Positions 1-10,185 are shown, counted from the stretch's first letter. The stretch: DNA of 64,000 nt from ECT2AJA-044 sp965262845 (GCA_965262845.1 CBDHFX010000002.1:310001-374000), one strand, 5' to 3'. Numbers and translations are program-made. The notes: generated from the letters alone by a model not told the origin.

Positions 1-3000
1 CAACAGGCCTGGTTCGGTAATGCTGTACGAAAAGACTTGCTGGCACCCACTGGCATCGCTTACCGATACCTTGTAGGTTCCCTCGCCCAGGTTACTTCGT
101 GAAATAGCATATGGAGCGCTGTTTAAGCTACCGGATGGTCCGTTATCATCCCATGCATAGGTATAATCGGGTGTACCGCCGCTGATGGATATGGCGATGG
201 CACCATCACTGGCTCCACAGGTAGTGACGTTGTTAGCCCCACCGGTAGCAACCAGGGCAGTGGGTTCAGTAATGCTTATGATAAGGGAACCGGTGCAGCT
301 ACTGGCATCGGTAACCGTTACCTGGTAGGTTCCGGCTGTCAGGTTACTCAGGGTTGAAGTGGTGCCGTCCGTATTCCACAGGTAGCTGTACGGAGAGGTT
401 CCGCCCGATACGCTCACCGTCAGCGCTCCGTCATCACCTCCGAAGCAACTGGCGTTGGTTACCGAACCTGCCGATACGGTCAACAGGCCTGGTTCGGTAA
501 TGCTGTACGAAAAGACTTGCTGGCACCCACTGGCATCGCTTACCGATACCTTGTAGGTTCCCTCGCCCAGGTTACTTCGTGAAATAGCATATGGAGCGCT
601 GTTTAAGCTACCGGATGGTCCGTTATCATCCCATGCATAGGTATAATCGGGTGTACCGCCGCTGATGGATATGGCGATGGCACCATCACTGGCTCCGCAG
701 GTAGTGACGTTGTTAGCCCCACCGGTAGCAACCAGGGCAGTGGGTTCAGTAATGCTTATGATAAGGGAACCGGTGCAGCTACTGGCATCGGTAACCGTTA
801 CCTGGTAGGTTCCGGCTGTCAGGTTACTCAGGGCTGAGGTGGTGTGCGCAGTATTCCATATATAGCTGTACGGAGAGGTTCCGCCCGATACGCTCACCGT
901 CAGCGCTCCGTCATCACCTCCGAAGCAACTGGCGTTGGTTACCGAACCTGCCGATACGGTCAACAGGCCTGGTTCGGTAATGCTGTACGAAAAGACTTGC
1001 TGGCACCCACTGGCATCGCTTACCGATACCTTGTAGGTTCCCTCGCCCAGGTTACTTCGTGAAATAGCATATGGAGCGCTGTTTAAGCTACCGGATGGTC
1101 CGTTATCATCCCATGCATAGGTATAATCGGGTGTACCGCCGCTGATGGATATGGCGATGGCACCATCACTGGCTCCACAGGTAGTGACGTTGTTAGCCCC
1201 ACCGGTAGCAACCAGGGCAGTGGGTTCAGTAATGCTTATGATAAGGGAACCGGTGCAGCTACTGGCATCGGTAACCGTTACCTGGTAGGTTCCGGCTGTC
1301 AGACCACTCAGGGTTGAAGTGGTGCCGTCCGTATTCCACAGGTAGCTGTACGGAGAGGTTCCGCCCGATACGCTCACCGTCAGCGCTCCGTCATCACCTC
1401 CGAAGCAACTGGCGTTGGTTACCGAACCTGCCGATACGGTCAACAGGCCTGGTTCGGTAATGCTGTACGAAAAGACTTGCTGGCACCCACTGGCATCGCT
1501 TACCGATACCTTGTAGGTTCCCTCGCCCAGGTTACTTCGTGAAATAGCATATGGAGCGCTGTTTAAGCTACCGGATGGTCCGTTATCATCCCATGCATAG
1601 GTATAATCGGGTGTACCGCCGCTGATGGATATGGCGATGGAACCATCACTGGCTCCACAGGTAGTGACGTTGTTAGCCCCACCGGTAGCAACCAGGGCAG
1701 TGGGTTCAGTAATGCTTATGATAAGGGAACCGGTGCAGCTACTGGCATCGGTAACCGTTACCTGGTAGGTTCCGGCTGTCAGGTTACTCAGGGCTGAGGT
1801 GGTGTGCGCAGTATTCCATATATAGCTGTACGGAGAGGTTCCGCCCGATACGCTCACCGTCAGCGCTCCGTCATCACCTCCGAAGCAACTGGCGTTGGTT
1901 ACCGAACCTGCCGATACGGTCAACAGGCCTGGTTCGGTAATGCTGTACGAAAAGACTTGCTGGCACCCACTGGCATCGCTTACCGATACCTTGTAGGTTC
2001 CCTCGCCCAGGTTACTTCGTGAAATAGCATATGGAGCGCTGTTTAAGCTACCGGATGGTCCGTTATCATCCCATGCATAGGTATAATCGGGTGTACCGCC
2101 GCTGATGGATATGGCGATGGCACCATCACTGGCTCCACAGGTAGTGACGTTGCTAGCCCCACCGGTAGCAACCAGGGCAGTGGGTTCAGTAATGCTTATG
2201 ATAAGGGAACCGGTGCAGCTACTGGCATCGGTAACCGTTACCTGGTAGGTTCCGGCTGTCAGACCACTCAGGGCTGAGGTGGTGTGCGCAGTATTCCATA
2301 TATAGCTGTACGGAGAGGTTCCGCCCGATACGCTCACCGTCAGCGCTCCGTCATCACCTCCGAAGCAACTTACCTGGGTTACCGAACCTGCCGATACGGT
2401 CAACAGGCCTGGTTCGGTAATGCTGTACGAAAAGACTTGCTGGCACCCACTGGCATCGCTTACCGATACCTTGTAGGTTCCCTCGCCCAGGTTACTTCGT
2501 GAAATAGCATATGGAGCGCTGTTTAAGCTACCGGATGGTCCGTTATCATCCCATGCATAGGTATAATCGGGTGTACCGCCGCTGATGGATATGGCGATGG
2601 CACCATCACTGGCTCCACAGGTAGTGACGTTGTTAGCCCCACCGGTAGCAACCAGGGCAGTGGGTTCAGTAATGCTTATGATAAGGGAACCGGTGCAGCT
2701 ACTGGCATCGGTAACCGTTACCTGGTAGGTTCCGGCTGTCAGGTTACTCAGGGTTGAAGTGGTGCCGTCCGTATTCCACAGGTAGCTGTACGGAGAGGTT
2801 CCGCCCGATACGCTCACCGTCAGCGCTCCGTCATCACCTCCGAAGCAACTTACCTGGGTTACCGAACCTGCCGATACGGTCAACAGGCCTGGTTCGGTAA
2901 TGCTGTACGAAAAGACTTGCTGGCACCCACTGGCATCGCTTACCGATACCTTGTAGGTTCCCTCGCCCAGGTTACTTCGTGAAATAGCATATGGAGCGCT

Positions 3001-5280
3001 GTTTAAGCTACCGGATGGTCCGTTATCATCCCATGCATAGGTATAATCGGGTGTACCGCCGCTGATGGATATGGCGATGGCACCATCACTGGCTCCACAG
3101 GTAGTGACGTTGTTAGCCCCACCGGTAGCAACCAGGGCAGTGGGTTCAGTAATGCTTATGATAAGGGAACCGGTGCAGCTACTGGCATCGGTAACCGTTA
3201 CCTGGTAGGTTCCGGCTGTCAGGTTACTCAGGGTTGAAGTGGTGCCGTCCGTATTCCACAGGTAGCTGTACGGAGAGGTTCCGCCCGATACGCTCACCGT
3301 CAGCGCTCCGTCATCACCTCCGAAGCAACTTACCTGGGTTACCGAACCTGCCGATACGGTCAACAGGCCTGGTTCGGTAATGCTGTACGAAAAGACTTGC
3401 TGGCACCCACTGGCATCGCTTACCGATACCTTGTAGGTTCCCTCGCCCAGGTTACTTCGTGAAATAGCATATGGAGCGCTGTTTAAGCTACCGGATGGTC
3501 CGTTATCATCCCATGCATAGGTATAATCGGGTGTACCGCCGCTGATGGATATGGCGATGGCACCATCACTGGCTCCGCAGGTAGTGACGTTGCTAGCCCC
3601 ACCGGTAGCAACCAGGGCAGTGGGTTCAGTAATGCTTATGATAAGGGAACCGGTGCAGCTACTGGCATCGGTAACCGTTACCTGGTAGGTTCCGGCTGTC
3701 AGGTTACTCAGGGCTGAGGTGGTGTGCGCAGTATTCCATATATAGCTGTACGGAGAGGTTCCGCCCGATACGCTCACCGTCAGCGCTCCGTCATCACCTC
3801 CGAAGCAACTTACCTGGGTTACCGAACCTGCCGATACGGTCAACAGGCCTGGTTCGGTAATGCTGTACGAAAAGACTTGCTGGCACCCACTGGCATCGCT
3901 TACCGATACCTTGTAGGTTCCCTCGCCCAGGTTACTTCGTGAAATAGCATATGGAGCGCTGTTTAAGCTACCGGATGGTCCGTTATCATCCCATGCATAG
4001 GTATAATCGGGTGTACCGCCGCTGATGGATATGGCGATGGCACCATCACTGGCTCCGCAGGTAGTGACGTTGCTAGCCCCACCGGTAGCAACCAGGGCAG
4101 TGGGTTCAGTAATGCTTATGATAAGGGAACCGGTGCAGCTACTGGCATCGGTAACCGTTACCTGGTAGGTTCCGGCTGTCAGACCACTCAGGGTTGAAGT
4201 GGTGCCGTCCGTATTCCACAGGTAGCTGTACGGAGAGGTTCCGCCCGATACGCTCACCGTCAGCGCTCCGTCATCACCTCCGAAGCAACTTACCTGGGTT
4301 ACTGAACCTGCCGATACGGTCAACAGGCCTGGTTCGGTAATGCTGTACGAAAAGACTTGCTGGCACCCACTGGCATCGCTTACCGATACCTTGTAGGTTC
4401 CCTCGCCCAGGTTACTTCGTGAAATAGCATATGGAGCGCTGTTTAAGCTACCGGATGGTCCGTTATCATCCCATGCATAGGTATAATCGGGTGTACCGCC
4501 GCTGATGGATATGGCGATGGCACCATCACTGGCTCCGCAGGTAGTGACGTTGCTAGCCCCACCGGTAGCAACCAGGGCAGTGGGTTCAGTAATGCTTATG
4601 ATAAGGGAACCGGTGCAGCTACTGGCATCGGTAACCGTTACCCGGTAGGTTCCGGCTGTCAGGTTACCCAGGGTTGAGGTGGTACCCCCAGTGTTCCACA
4701 GGTAGCTGTACGGAGAGGTGCCGCCCGATACGCTCACCGTCAACGCCCCGTCATCACCTCCGAAGCAACTGACGTTGGTTACCGAACTTATTGATGCGGT
4801 CAACAGGCCTGGTTCGGTAATGCTGTACGAAAAGACTTGCTGGCACCCACTGGCATCGCTTACCGATACCTTGTAGGTTCCCTCGCCCAGGTTACTTCGT
4901 GAAATAGCATATGGAGCGCTGTTTAAGCTACCGGATGGTCCGTTATCATCCCATGCATAGGTATAATCGGGCGTACCGCCGCTGATAGTTATGTCGATGG
5001 AACCATCACTGGCTCCACAGGTAGTGACGTTGCTAGCCCCACCGGTAGCAACCAGGGCAGTGGGTTCAGTAATGCTTATGGTAAGGGAACCGGTGCAGTT
5101 ATTGGCATCGGTAACCGTTACCCGGTAGGTTCCGGCTGTCAGACCACTCAGGACTGAGGTGGTGTGCGCAGTATTCCATATATAGCTGTACGGAGAGGTG
5201 CCGCCCGATACGCTCACCGTCAGCGCCCCGTCATCACCTCCGAAGCAACTGACGTTGGTTACCGAACTTATTGATGCGGT
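1..5280. repeat. eleven tandem 480-bp coding repeats
   Basis: Units begin at 1, 481, 961 and so on to 4801, each starting CAACAGGCCTGG. All are exactly 480 bp (160 codons), so frame is kept. Units are almost identical except for a handful of two-state sites: GTT/ACC and TTGAA/CTGAG about 340-360 into the unit, GCCGTCC/GTGCGCA with CACAGG/CATATA about 364-382, CCACAG/CCGCAG, TGTTAG/TGCTAG, and GGCG/TACC about 451-454. These are reshuffled between units. Units 6 and 7 (2401 and 2881) look identical at every one of these sites. The last two units (4321-5280) carry the most private differences. Confidence 0.97.
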
Positions 5281-5634
5281 CAGGGCCGCAGGCTCGATTA
5301 TAGTTATAGTATTCGAAGTGATGGGAGAGATGAACCCCTGTATGGCTACACGAACACTGTACGAGCCTGCTGACAGGCCCGTACGGCTGGTCGTCGGACC
5401 CGTTTGCCCAATATCGCTCCAAAAAAAGGCAACCGGCGTACCACCCGACACAGTCACTCCAATTATGCCATCTGCATCACCATGACAGGTGACATCCTGA
5501 ATGACTGACAGCGATACAGTCGGTTGCTGCGCATACGTCACATGGCCCATTAGCAGAAAGGCAAAGGGAGCTAACAGGGACAGCAGATCCGCTTTTTTAT
5601 CCGTACTAAAAAAATACTGTTGGATTTGTAACAT
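1..5634 (-). CDS. giant SprB-repeat cell-surface protein, 5' part (continues past left edge)
   Basis: Open reading frame of 1878 codons with no stop, running off the left end. The start at 5634 gives a Sec signal peptide ending ...VTYAQQ, preceded by a good Bacteroidota promoter. After a unique stretch (about residues 40-118) come eleven 160-residue units, each holding two SprB-type Ig-like domains of about 80 residues. Each domain shows the family pattern C-x-G-x-x-D-G, GGT-x-x-Y-x-Y-x-W, G-T-Y-x-V-x-V-x-D-A and a second Cys (PYSYLWNT and PDYTYAWDD variants). SprB is the mobile surface adhesin used in Flavobacterium gliding. That this protein is T9SS-exported and adhesive is inferred from the repeats; the C-terminal sorting domain lies outside the window. 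gldD/gldE at 17-18 kb fit a gliding organism. Confidence 0.85.
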   Translation of the reverse strand, partial: MLQIQQYFFSTDKKADLLSLLAPFAFLLMGHVTYAQQPTVSLSVIQDVTCHGDADGIIGVTVSGGTPVAFFWSDIGQTGPTTSRTGLSAGSYSVRVAIQGFISPITSNTITIIEPAALTASISSVTNVSCFGGDDGALTVSVSGGTSPYSYIWNTAHTTSVLSGLTAGTYRVTVTDANNCTGSLTISITEPTALVATGGASNVTTCGASDGSIDITISGGTPDYTYAWDDNGPSGSLNSAPYAISRSNLGEGTYKVSVSDASGCQQVFSYSITEPGLLTASISSVTNVSCFGGDDGALTVSVSGGTSPYSYLWNTGGTTSTLGNLTAGTYRVTVTDASSCTGSLIISITEPTALVATGGASNVTTCGASDGAIAISISGGTPDYTYAWDDNGPSGSLNSAPYAISRSNLGEGTYKVSVSDASGCQQVFSYSITEPGLLTVSAGSVTQVSCFGGDDGALTVSVSGGTSPYSYLWNTDGTTSTLSGLTAGTYQVTVTDASSCTGSLIISITEPTALVATGGASNVTTCGASDGAIAISISGGTPDYTYAWDDNGPSGSLNSAPYAISRSNLGEGTYKVSVSDASGCQQVFSYSITEPGLLTVSAGSVTQVSCFGGDDGALTVSVSGGTSPYSYIWNTAHTTSALSNLTAGTYQVTVTDASSCTGSLIISITEPTALVATGGASNVTTCGASDGAIAISISGGTPDYTYAWDDNGPSGSLNSAPYAISRSNLGEGTYKVSVSDASGCQQVFSYSITEPGLLTVSAGSVTQVSCFGGDDGALTVSVSGGTSPYSYLWNTDGTTSTLSNLTAGTYQVTVTDASSCTGSLIISITEPTALVATGGANNVTTCGASDGAIAISISGGTPDYTYAWDDNGPSGSLNSAPYAISRSNLGEGTYKVSVSDASGCQQVFSYSITEPGLLTVSAGSVTQVSCFGGDDGALTVSVSGGTSPYSYLWNTDGTTSTLSNLTAGTYQVTVTDASSCTGSLIISITEPTALVATGGANNVTTCGASDGAIAISISGGTPDYTYAWDDNGPSGSLNSAPYAISRSNLGEGTYKVSVSDASGCQQVFSYSITEPGLLTVSAGSVTQVSCFGGDDGALTVSVSGGTSPYSYIWNTAHTTSALSGLTAGTYQVTVTDASSCTGSLIISITEPTALVATGGASNVTTCGASDGAIAISISGGTPDYTYAWDDNGPSGSLNSAPYAISRSNLGEGTYKVSVSDASGCQQVFSYSITEPGLLTVSAGSVTNASCFGGDDGALTVSVSGGTSPYSYIWNTAHTTSALSNLTAGTYQVTVTDASSCTGSLIISITEPTALVATGGANNVTTCGASDGSIAISISGGTPDYTYAWDDNGPSGSLNSAPYAISRSNLGEGTYKVSVSDASGCQQVFSYSITEPGLLTVSAGSVTNASCFGGDDGALTVSVSGGTSPYSYLWNTDGTTSTLSGLTAGTYQVTVTDASSCTGSLIISITEPTALVATGGANNVTTCGASDGAIAISISGGTPDYTYAWDDNGPSGSLNSAPYAISRSNLGEGTYKVSVSDASGCQQVFSYSITEPGLLTVSAGSVTNASCFGGDDGALTVSVSGGTSPYSYIWNTAHTTSALSNLTAGTYQVTVTDASSCTGSLIISITEPTALVATGGANNVTTCGASDGAIAISISGGTPDYTYAWDDNGPSGSLNSAPYAISRSNLGEGTYKVSVSDASGCQQVFSYSITEPGLLTVSAGSVTNASCFGGDDGALTVSVSGGTSPYSYLWNTDGTTSTLSNLTAGTYQVTVTDASSCTGSLIISITEPTALVATGGANNVTTCGASDGAIAISISGGTPDYTYAWDDNGPSGSLNSAPYAISRSNLGEGTYKVSVSDASGCQQVFSYSITEPGLL

Positions 5635-5676
5635 GTTTTCTTAGGATTTGAGTGCATACTAAAGTTGTATGCTCTG

Positions 5677-5710
5677 CAAAGATAATGATATAATTGAAAA
5701 ATAGGCAAAA
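5677..5710 (-). promoter_or_regulatory. promoter of the giant repeat gene
   Basis: On the minus strand TTTTG (5710-5706), 21-nt spacer, TATCTTTG (5684-5677). This matches the Bacteroidota sigma-A pattern TTTG-N19-21-TAnnTTTG and lies about 43 nt upstream of the start codon. Confidence 0.75.
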
Positions 5711-5848
5711 GGTTAACTTCATAAAGGGCAAAGTATCGCACTGAACCATTGAGGCATTGTGAAGACAAACTGCCAGATCAGGTAGCTTTTAAAGTCCGGT
5801 AATCAGGAAAGTATCTCAGTAAGGCTATGAAAACCCCAGGTATACGTA

Positions 5849-6115
5849 TCAGCTAACTCCCTCCGCGGGAATTACCGATACATATGACCTGTTCCCTTTA
5901 CGGCGTTGGAACGCTACCTTCCCATTTGCCAGGGCAAACAAAGTGTGGTCCTTACCCATGCCTACGTTCTCACCCGGATAGTGCAGGGTTCCGCGCTGAC
6001 GTACAATAATATTACCCGCGGTGGCATTCTGACCACCGAAGATCTTGACCCCGAGTCGCTTACTTTCCGATTCGCGGCCGTTCCTGGAACTGCCTACTCC
6101 TTTCTTGTGTGCCAT
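5849..6115 (-). CDS. rpmA: 50S ribosomal protein L27
   Basis: 88 residues, normal length for bL27. The N-terminus MAHKKGVGSSRNGR with the downstream KIFGGQ and GNIIVRQRGT segments is the conserved bL27 core that reaches toward the peptidyl-transferase centre. The start has no N-terminal extension, so no processing is needed as in Firmicutes. It lies 19 nt downstream of rplU in the standard rplU-rpmA operon. Confidence 0.98.
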   Translation of the reverse strand: MAHKKGVGSSRNGRESESKRLGVKIFGGQNATAGNIIVRQRGTLHYPGENVGMGKDHTLFALANGKVAFQRRKGNRSYVSVIPAEGVS

Positions 6116-6134
6116 AACAAAGCATTTTTACGGG

Positions 6135-6530
6135 TTATTCCGCGGCAGCCTCCGGAGCTACCCCTTCTGTTTTGGGTTTAACTTCTTTTTTTGGTGCCAC
6201 TTTCTTCTTCGCAGGAGCCTTGACCTTGATGCCGGAGATCTCCAATGAAGTCAGGTACTGGCGATGACCATTCTTTTTTCGGTAGCCCTTGCGGCGCTTC
6301 TTTTTGAATACGATCACTTTATCGCCCTTCAGGTGTCTGAGCACCTTAGCCGCTACTGTAGCTCCTTTTATAGCTGGAGCACCAACAGTCATTTTACCAT
6401 TGTCTTCAATCAACAATACCTTGCTGAACTCAACCTTGTCGCCTTCTTTGGCGTCCAGGCGATTTACGTAGATCTGCTGATCTTTCTCAACCTTGAATTG
6501 ATGCCCTGCTATCTCTACTACTGCGAACAT
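6135..6530 (-). CDS. rplU: 50S ribosomal protein L21
   Basis: 131 residues. The first about 100 match bL21 (MFAVVEIAGHQFKVEKDQ; GHRQYLT near the end of the fold), which binds 23S rRNA in the large subunit. A C-terminal Lys/Ala/Pro-rich tail (about residues 105-131, KAPAKKK...) extends beyond the usual about 103 residues, as in many Bacteroidota. First gene of rplU-rpmA; a TACCTTTG -7 element lies about 57 nt upstream. Confidence 0.97.
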   Translation of the reverse strand: MFAVVEIAGHQFKVEKDQQIYVNRLDAKEGDKVEFSKVLLIEDNGKMTVGAPAIKGATVAAKVLRHLKGDKVIVFKKKRRKGYRKKNGHRQYLTSLEISGIKVKAPAKKKVAPKKEVKPKTEGVAPEAAAE

Positions 6531-6586
6531 TGCTCTTAGTATAACTTGCTGGTTGAATGAAAAACAAACTCCCGAGATCGGGACCG

Positions 6587-6594
6587 CAAAGGTA
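6587..6594 (-). promoter_or_regulatory. -7 element for rplU-rpmA
   Basis: TACCTTTG on the minus strand, fitting TAnnTTTG. A clear -33 TTG was not found at the expected spacing. Confidence 0.5.
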
Positions 6595-6715
6595 GAAAAT
6601 AAATCTGTTACAGGAACAGGAAATAGGATTTCTTTTACTAATTTCGCAATTCACAACATCGCGAATACCCTGATGTGATGAAAGCCAAGTTCGTCCCATT
6701 CAAATTATTCAAATT

Positions 6716-8050
6716 ATGAAACGCAGACGCTTATTGCTGATTGGAATGGCCGTGCTCACACTGCCGGTCATGGCTCAGCGGCAGATCGAATTTAAAGAGT
6801 TCGATCTCGATAACGGACTTCACGTGATCTTGCATGAGGATCATTCCACGCCGATCGTGGCCGTTACGGTACTCTATCATGTTGGTTCCAAAAACGAAGT
6901 GGAAGGCCGTACGGGATTTGCCCATTTCTTTGAACATCTCCTTTTTGAAGGTTCCGAGAACATCGGACGTGGGGAGTATTCCGAAATTGTACAGTCGAAC
7001 GGGGGTAACCTCAATGCGAATACGACGCAGGACCGCACATTCTATTACGAGATCCTTCCTTCCAACCAGCTTGAGCTCGGATTGTGGCTTGAAAGTGAAC
7101 GCATGCTCCATGCTAACATTGACCAGGAAGGGGTTGATACCCAACGCGAGGTGGTGAAGGAGGAGAAGCGTCAGCGGATCGATAACCAGCCGTACGCAAG
7201 CTTTTCCACCGAGATGTTCCAGCGTGCCTTTACCAAACATCCATATCACTGGACCCCGATTGGTTCCATGGACGACCTGAACGCTGCTCAGTTGGAAGAA
7301 TTCATGGAATTCTACAAGATCTTCTATGTGCCCAATAATGCAACTCTTTCCATTGCCGGAGACATTGATCAGAAGCAGGCAGAGGCATGGGTGCGTAAGT
7401 ATTTTGCCGGAATTCCCCGCGGAACAACAGAGATCCCGCGTCCGAACGTTCAGGAACCACCTCTCGGTGGTGAGATCGTGGACACGGTATATGACAATAT
7501 TCAAATTCCTGCGGTATTTATGGGATACCGAATGCCCGGGGAGACCAATCCCGATGCGTATGCAATGAGCCTGCTGACCAATGTGCTTACAGGAGGTGAA
7601 AGCGGCCGTATGTACAAGCGGCTGGTTGACGAAGAAAAGAAAGCACTTCAGGTGTTTGCCTTTCCGTATACGCTGGAAGACGAAGGCCTCTTCATCGTAC
7701 TCGGATTGCCACAATTCGGAAAATCAGTTGATTCGCTGGCCATGGGACTCGACGAAGAGATCATGAAGGCAAAAAACGAGCTCATTTCGGAGCGTGAGTT
7801 CGAAAAAGTTCGGAACCAGATGCGCTCACAGTTCGTTCAGAGCAATTCCAGCATGGCAGGTATCGCCGAGAGCCTGGCCAACTATCACGTGTACTACGGC
7901 AATGCCAACCTGATCAATACCGAGATCGACAAATACATGGCCGTATCGCGGGAAGATATTCAACGTGTGGCTCAGAAATACCTCAATGACGACAACAGGG
8001 TGAAATTGATCTACCTACCTAAAGATCAGAAACAAGCAGCAGCTCAATAA
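6716..8050 (+). CDS. M16 family zinc metalloprotease (active subunit)
   Basis: 444 residues with a signal peptide (MKRRRLLLIG...VMAQ). The inverted zinc motif HFFEH is at about residues 70-74 and the third ligand glutamate about 76 residues on (EVVKEEKR, about E150), so this is a catalytically complete pitrilysin-type domain followed by an M16C-type second domain. It probably degrades peptides in the periplasm. The next gene is a non-catalytic M16 protein 9 nt downstream; such pairs form heterodimers with one active and one substrate-binding subunit. Confidence 0.92.
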   Translation: MKRRRLLLIGMAVLTLPVMAQRQIEFKEFDLDNGLHVILHEDHSTPIVAVTVLYHVGSKNEVEGRTGFAHFFEHLLFEGSENIGRGEYSEIVQSNGGNLNANTTQDRTFYYEILPSNQLELGLWLESERMLHANIDQEGVDTQREVVKEEKRQRIDNQPYASFSTEMFQRAFTKHPYHWTPIGSMDDLNAAQLEEFMEFYKIFYVPNNATLSIAGDIDQKQAEAWVRKYFAGIPRGTTEIPRPNVQEPPLGGEIVDTVYDNIQIPAVFMGYRMPGETNPDAYAMSLLTNVLTGGESGRMYKRLVDEEKKALQVFAFPYTLEDEGLFIVLGLPQFGKSVDSLAMGLDEEIMKAKNELISEREFEKVRNQMRSQFVQSNSSMAGIAESLANYHVYYGNANLINTEIDKYMAVSREDIQRVAQKYLNDDNRVKLIYLPKDQKQAAAQ

Positions 8051-8059
8051 GCTAAGGAT

Positions 8060-10123
8060 ATGAAAAAGTATAGCCTATTTTTGGCATTGATCCTCCCGAT
8101 CAGTGTTTTCGCACAGGAACTGGACCGATCGGTTCGCCCCAAGGCGCAGCCAGCTCCGGAACTGAATATTGGTGACTACGATGTATTCGAAATGAAAAAC
8201 GGGCTCAGGGTATTCGTAGTGCAAAACGACCGTTTGCCCCGGGTCAACTTCCGGCTCGTGTTGGATCGCGATCCGGTCCTTGAGGGAGATAAGGCCGGAT
8301 ACGTGAATATTGCAGGATCCATACTGGATCGCGGAACGACAAACCGCACCAAGGCACAGATCGATGAAGAAGTTGACTTCCTGGGCGCTTTTCTGAACAC
8401 TTCCCCGACAGCCATATTCGGAAACTGCCTATCGGAACATACCGAGGAATTCTTCAGCATCATGGCCGATGTCATTATGAATCCGGCTTTTCCGGAAGAG
8501 GAGTTCACGAAACTCAAAAAGGAATCACTGGACGGGCTTGAGTTCGTCAAAGATGATCCGGATGCGATCAGCAACCAGGTGTGGAACCGAATCGTGTACG
8601 GCTCACAACATCCCTACGGCGACCTCGAGAAAAAAGAAACCGTGGAGGCAGTAACACTGGAAGACTGCAGGCAGTACTACGAAACCTATTATCGTCCGAA
8701 CATCGCTTACCTGGCTATCGTGGGAGATATCTCAAAAGGTAAGGCCAACAAGCTCGTGAAAAAGTATCTGAGCGATTGGAAAGCTGCGGATGTTCCAACC
8801 TCTGAATACCTCTCACCCTCGAATGCGACCGGGATGCGTTTGGCCATTGTCAACCGCGAGGAAAGTGTGCAGTCCGTGATGAAGATCGGTAATCTGATCA
8901 ACCTGGAGCCGGGAAACCCGGACATCGTGAAGGTATCCCTGATGAACCAGATTCTGGGTGGTGGATCTCAGGGACGACTTTATAAGAACATTCGGGAGGA
9001 TAAGGGCTATACCTATGGAGCCTATTCCAGATACGATACCGACGAGTTAGTTGGAGAATTCATGGCTACTGCCAGTGTGCGAAACGAAGTAACCGACAGT
9101 GCCCTGGTACAGTTCTTCTACGAACTGAACCGGATCCGTACCGAGCCTGTAACGGAAGGATCGCTGCAGGCAGCCAAAAACTACCTGAACGGAACTTTTG
9201 CCCTGACCCTGGAGAACCCAGGTACGATAGCCAGTTTTGCCTTGAACACCGCACGTTACCAGTTACCGGCCGATTATTACTCAACCTACCTGCAGCGGTT
9301 GGCGGCGGTTACGGTGGAAGACATCCAGGCTATGGCCAATGAACACATTAAACCTGAAAATGCCACGGTGTTAATCGTCGGAAAAGGCGACGAGATCATG
9401 GAGGGGCTTTCCGAAATGGGAACCATCCAATGGTACGATATATACGGGGAACCGGCTCCTGAGCCATCAATTGCTGTTTCACATGATATAACCGCTGAAA
9501 TGGTGATCAACGATTATCTGGAAGCTATAGGAGGTCGCGAACAGCTGAGCAATATCAGTAAAACGCACATCCAAATGGAACTGGATATGCAGGGAATGCC
9601 TCTGCAAATGGATCAGAAGTATGAGGAGCCATATAAGATGTCTCAGGATATAACCATGGGTACCATGAACGTTTTTAGCATACGCCTGAACGGTAATGAG
9701 GCAAAAATGACCCAGCAGGGGCAAAACATCCCGATGACGGAAGAGGACATTGCCGAACTCAGGATGGAAGCTCTTATCTTCCCGGAATTGCACCATGAGG
9801 AGATGGGGATCACTACTGAATTGCCGGCCATAAAGCGCATCAATGGAAAACCAGCCTACGAAGTGGTCGTGACCAGGCCGGACGGAGACCAGGAACGCGA
9901 ATACTACGATGTGGAAACCAAATACAAGGTACGGTCCTCAAAAGAAGTGGAAGGACCCGAGGGCGTGATCGTATCATCAACTGACTACGCAGATTATGCA
10001 GCCTTTGACGGGATCATGTATCCGACCCGGATCTCTACAACGGGTCCTGAAAAGTTTGAGGTTATGGTCAAACAGGTCAACTTTGATCCTGAATTCGACG
10101 AGGACACGTTCAAAGTGGAATAA
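8060..10123 (+). CDS. M16 family protein, non-catalytic subunit with C-terminal extension
   Basis: 687 residues, signal peptide ending ...PISVFAQ. M16 N- and C-domains occupy about residues 35-455, but the zinc motif is absent: where HxxEH should sit the sequence is VNIAGSILDRGT. The R/Y motif typical of the partner subunit is seen near GGGSQGRLYKNIRE. A C-terminal domain of about 220 residues (starting near MVINDYLEAIGG) resembles the LolA/LolB-like outer-membrane lipoprotein-sorting fold often fused to Bacteroidota M16 proteins; that assignment is by general resemblance. Cotranscribed with the active M16 gene upstream. Confidence 0.9.
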   Translation: MKKYSLFLALILPISVFAQELDRSVRPKAQPAPELNIGDYDVFEMKNGLRVFVVQNDRLPRVNFRLVLDRDPVLEGDKAGYVNIAGSILDRGTTNRTKAQIDEEVDFLGAFLNTSPTAIFGNCLSEHTEEFFSIMADVIMNPAFPEEEFTKLKKESLDGLEFVKDDPDAISNQVWNRIVYGSQHPYGDLEKKETVEAVTLEDCRQYYETYYRPNIAYLAIVGDISKGKANKLVKKYLSDWKAADVPTSEYLSPSNATGMRLAIVNREESVQSVMKIGNLINLEPGNPDIVKVSLMNQILGGGSQGRLYKNIREDKGYTYGAYSRYDTDELVGEFMATASVRNEVTDSALVQFFYELNRIRTEPVTEGSLQAAKNYLNGTFALTLENPGTIASFALNTARYQLPADYYSTYLQRLAAVTVEDIQAMANEHIKPENATVLIVGKGDEIMEGLSEMGTIQWYDIYGEPAPEPSIAVSHDITAEMVINDYLEAIGGREQLSNISKTHIQMELDMQGMPLQMDQKYEEPYKMSQDITMGTMNVFSIRLNGNEAKMTQQGQNIPMTEEDIAELRMEALIFPELHHEEMGITTELPAIKRINGKPAYEVVVTRPDGDQEREYYDVETKYKVRSSKEVEGPEGVIVSSTDYADYAAFDGIMYPTRISTTGPEKFEVMVKQVNFDPEFDEDTFKVE

Positions 10124-10133
10124 ACAGCACATC

Positions 10134-10147
10134 GCGCCGTAAGGCGC
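10134..10147 (-). repeat. dispersed GATGG hairpin (leader of BASS gene)
   Basis: Minus strand GCGCC-TTAC-GGCGC then GATGT. Lies between the M16 and BASS genes. Confidence 0.7.
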
Positions 10148-10185
10148 AGTAATCCCGCAAGGTACGTCTGGGCATCACCAGGTTT

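Noticed and set aside
844..3942. Repeated 72-residue plus-strand frames inside the 480-bp units
   Set aside because: They are antisense shadows of the minus-strand SprB-repeat frame, which is continuous for 1878 codons and starts with a signal peptide and promoter.
1..5280. CRISPR array
   Set aside because: Units are 480 bp, coding, and without short repeat/unique spacer alternation.
6731..7714. 327-codon minus-strand frame
   Set aside because: Lies wholly opposite the M16 protease with its HxxEH motif; no protein-like features.
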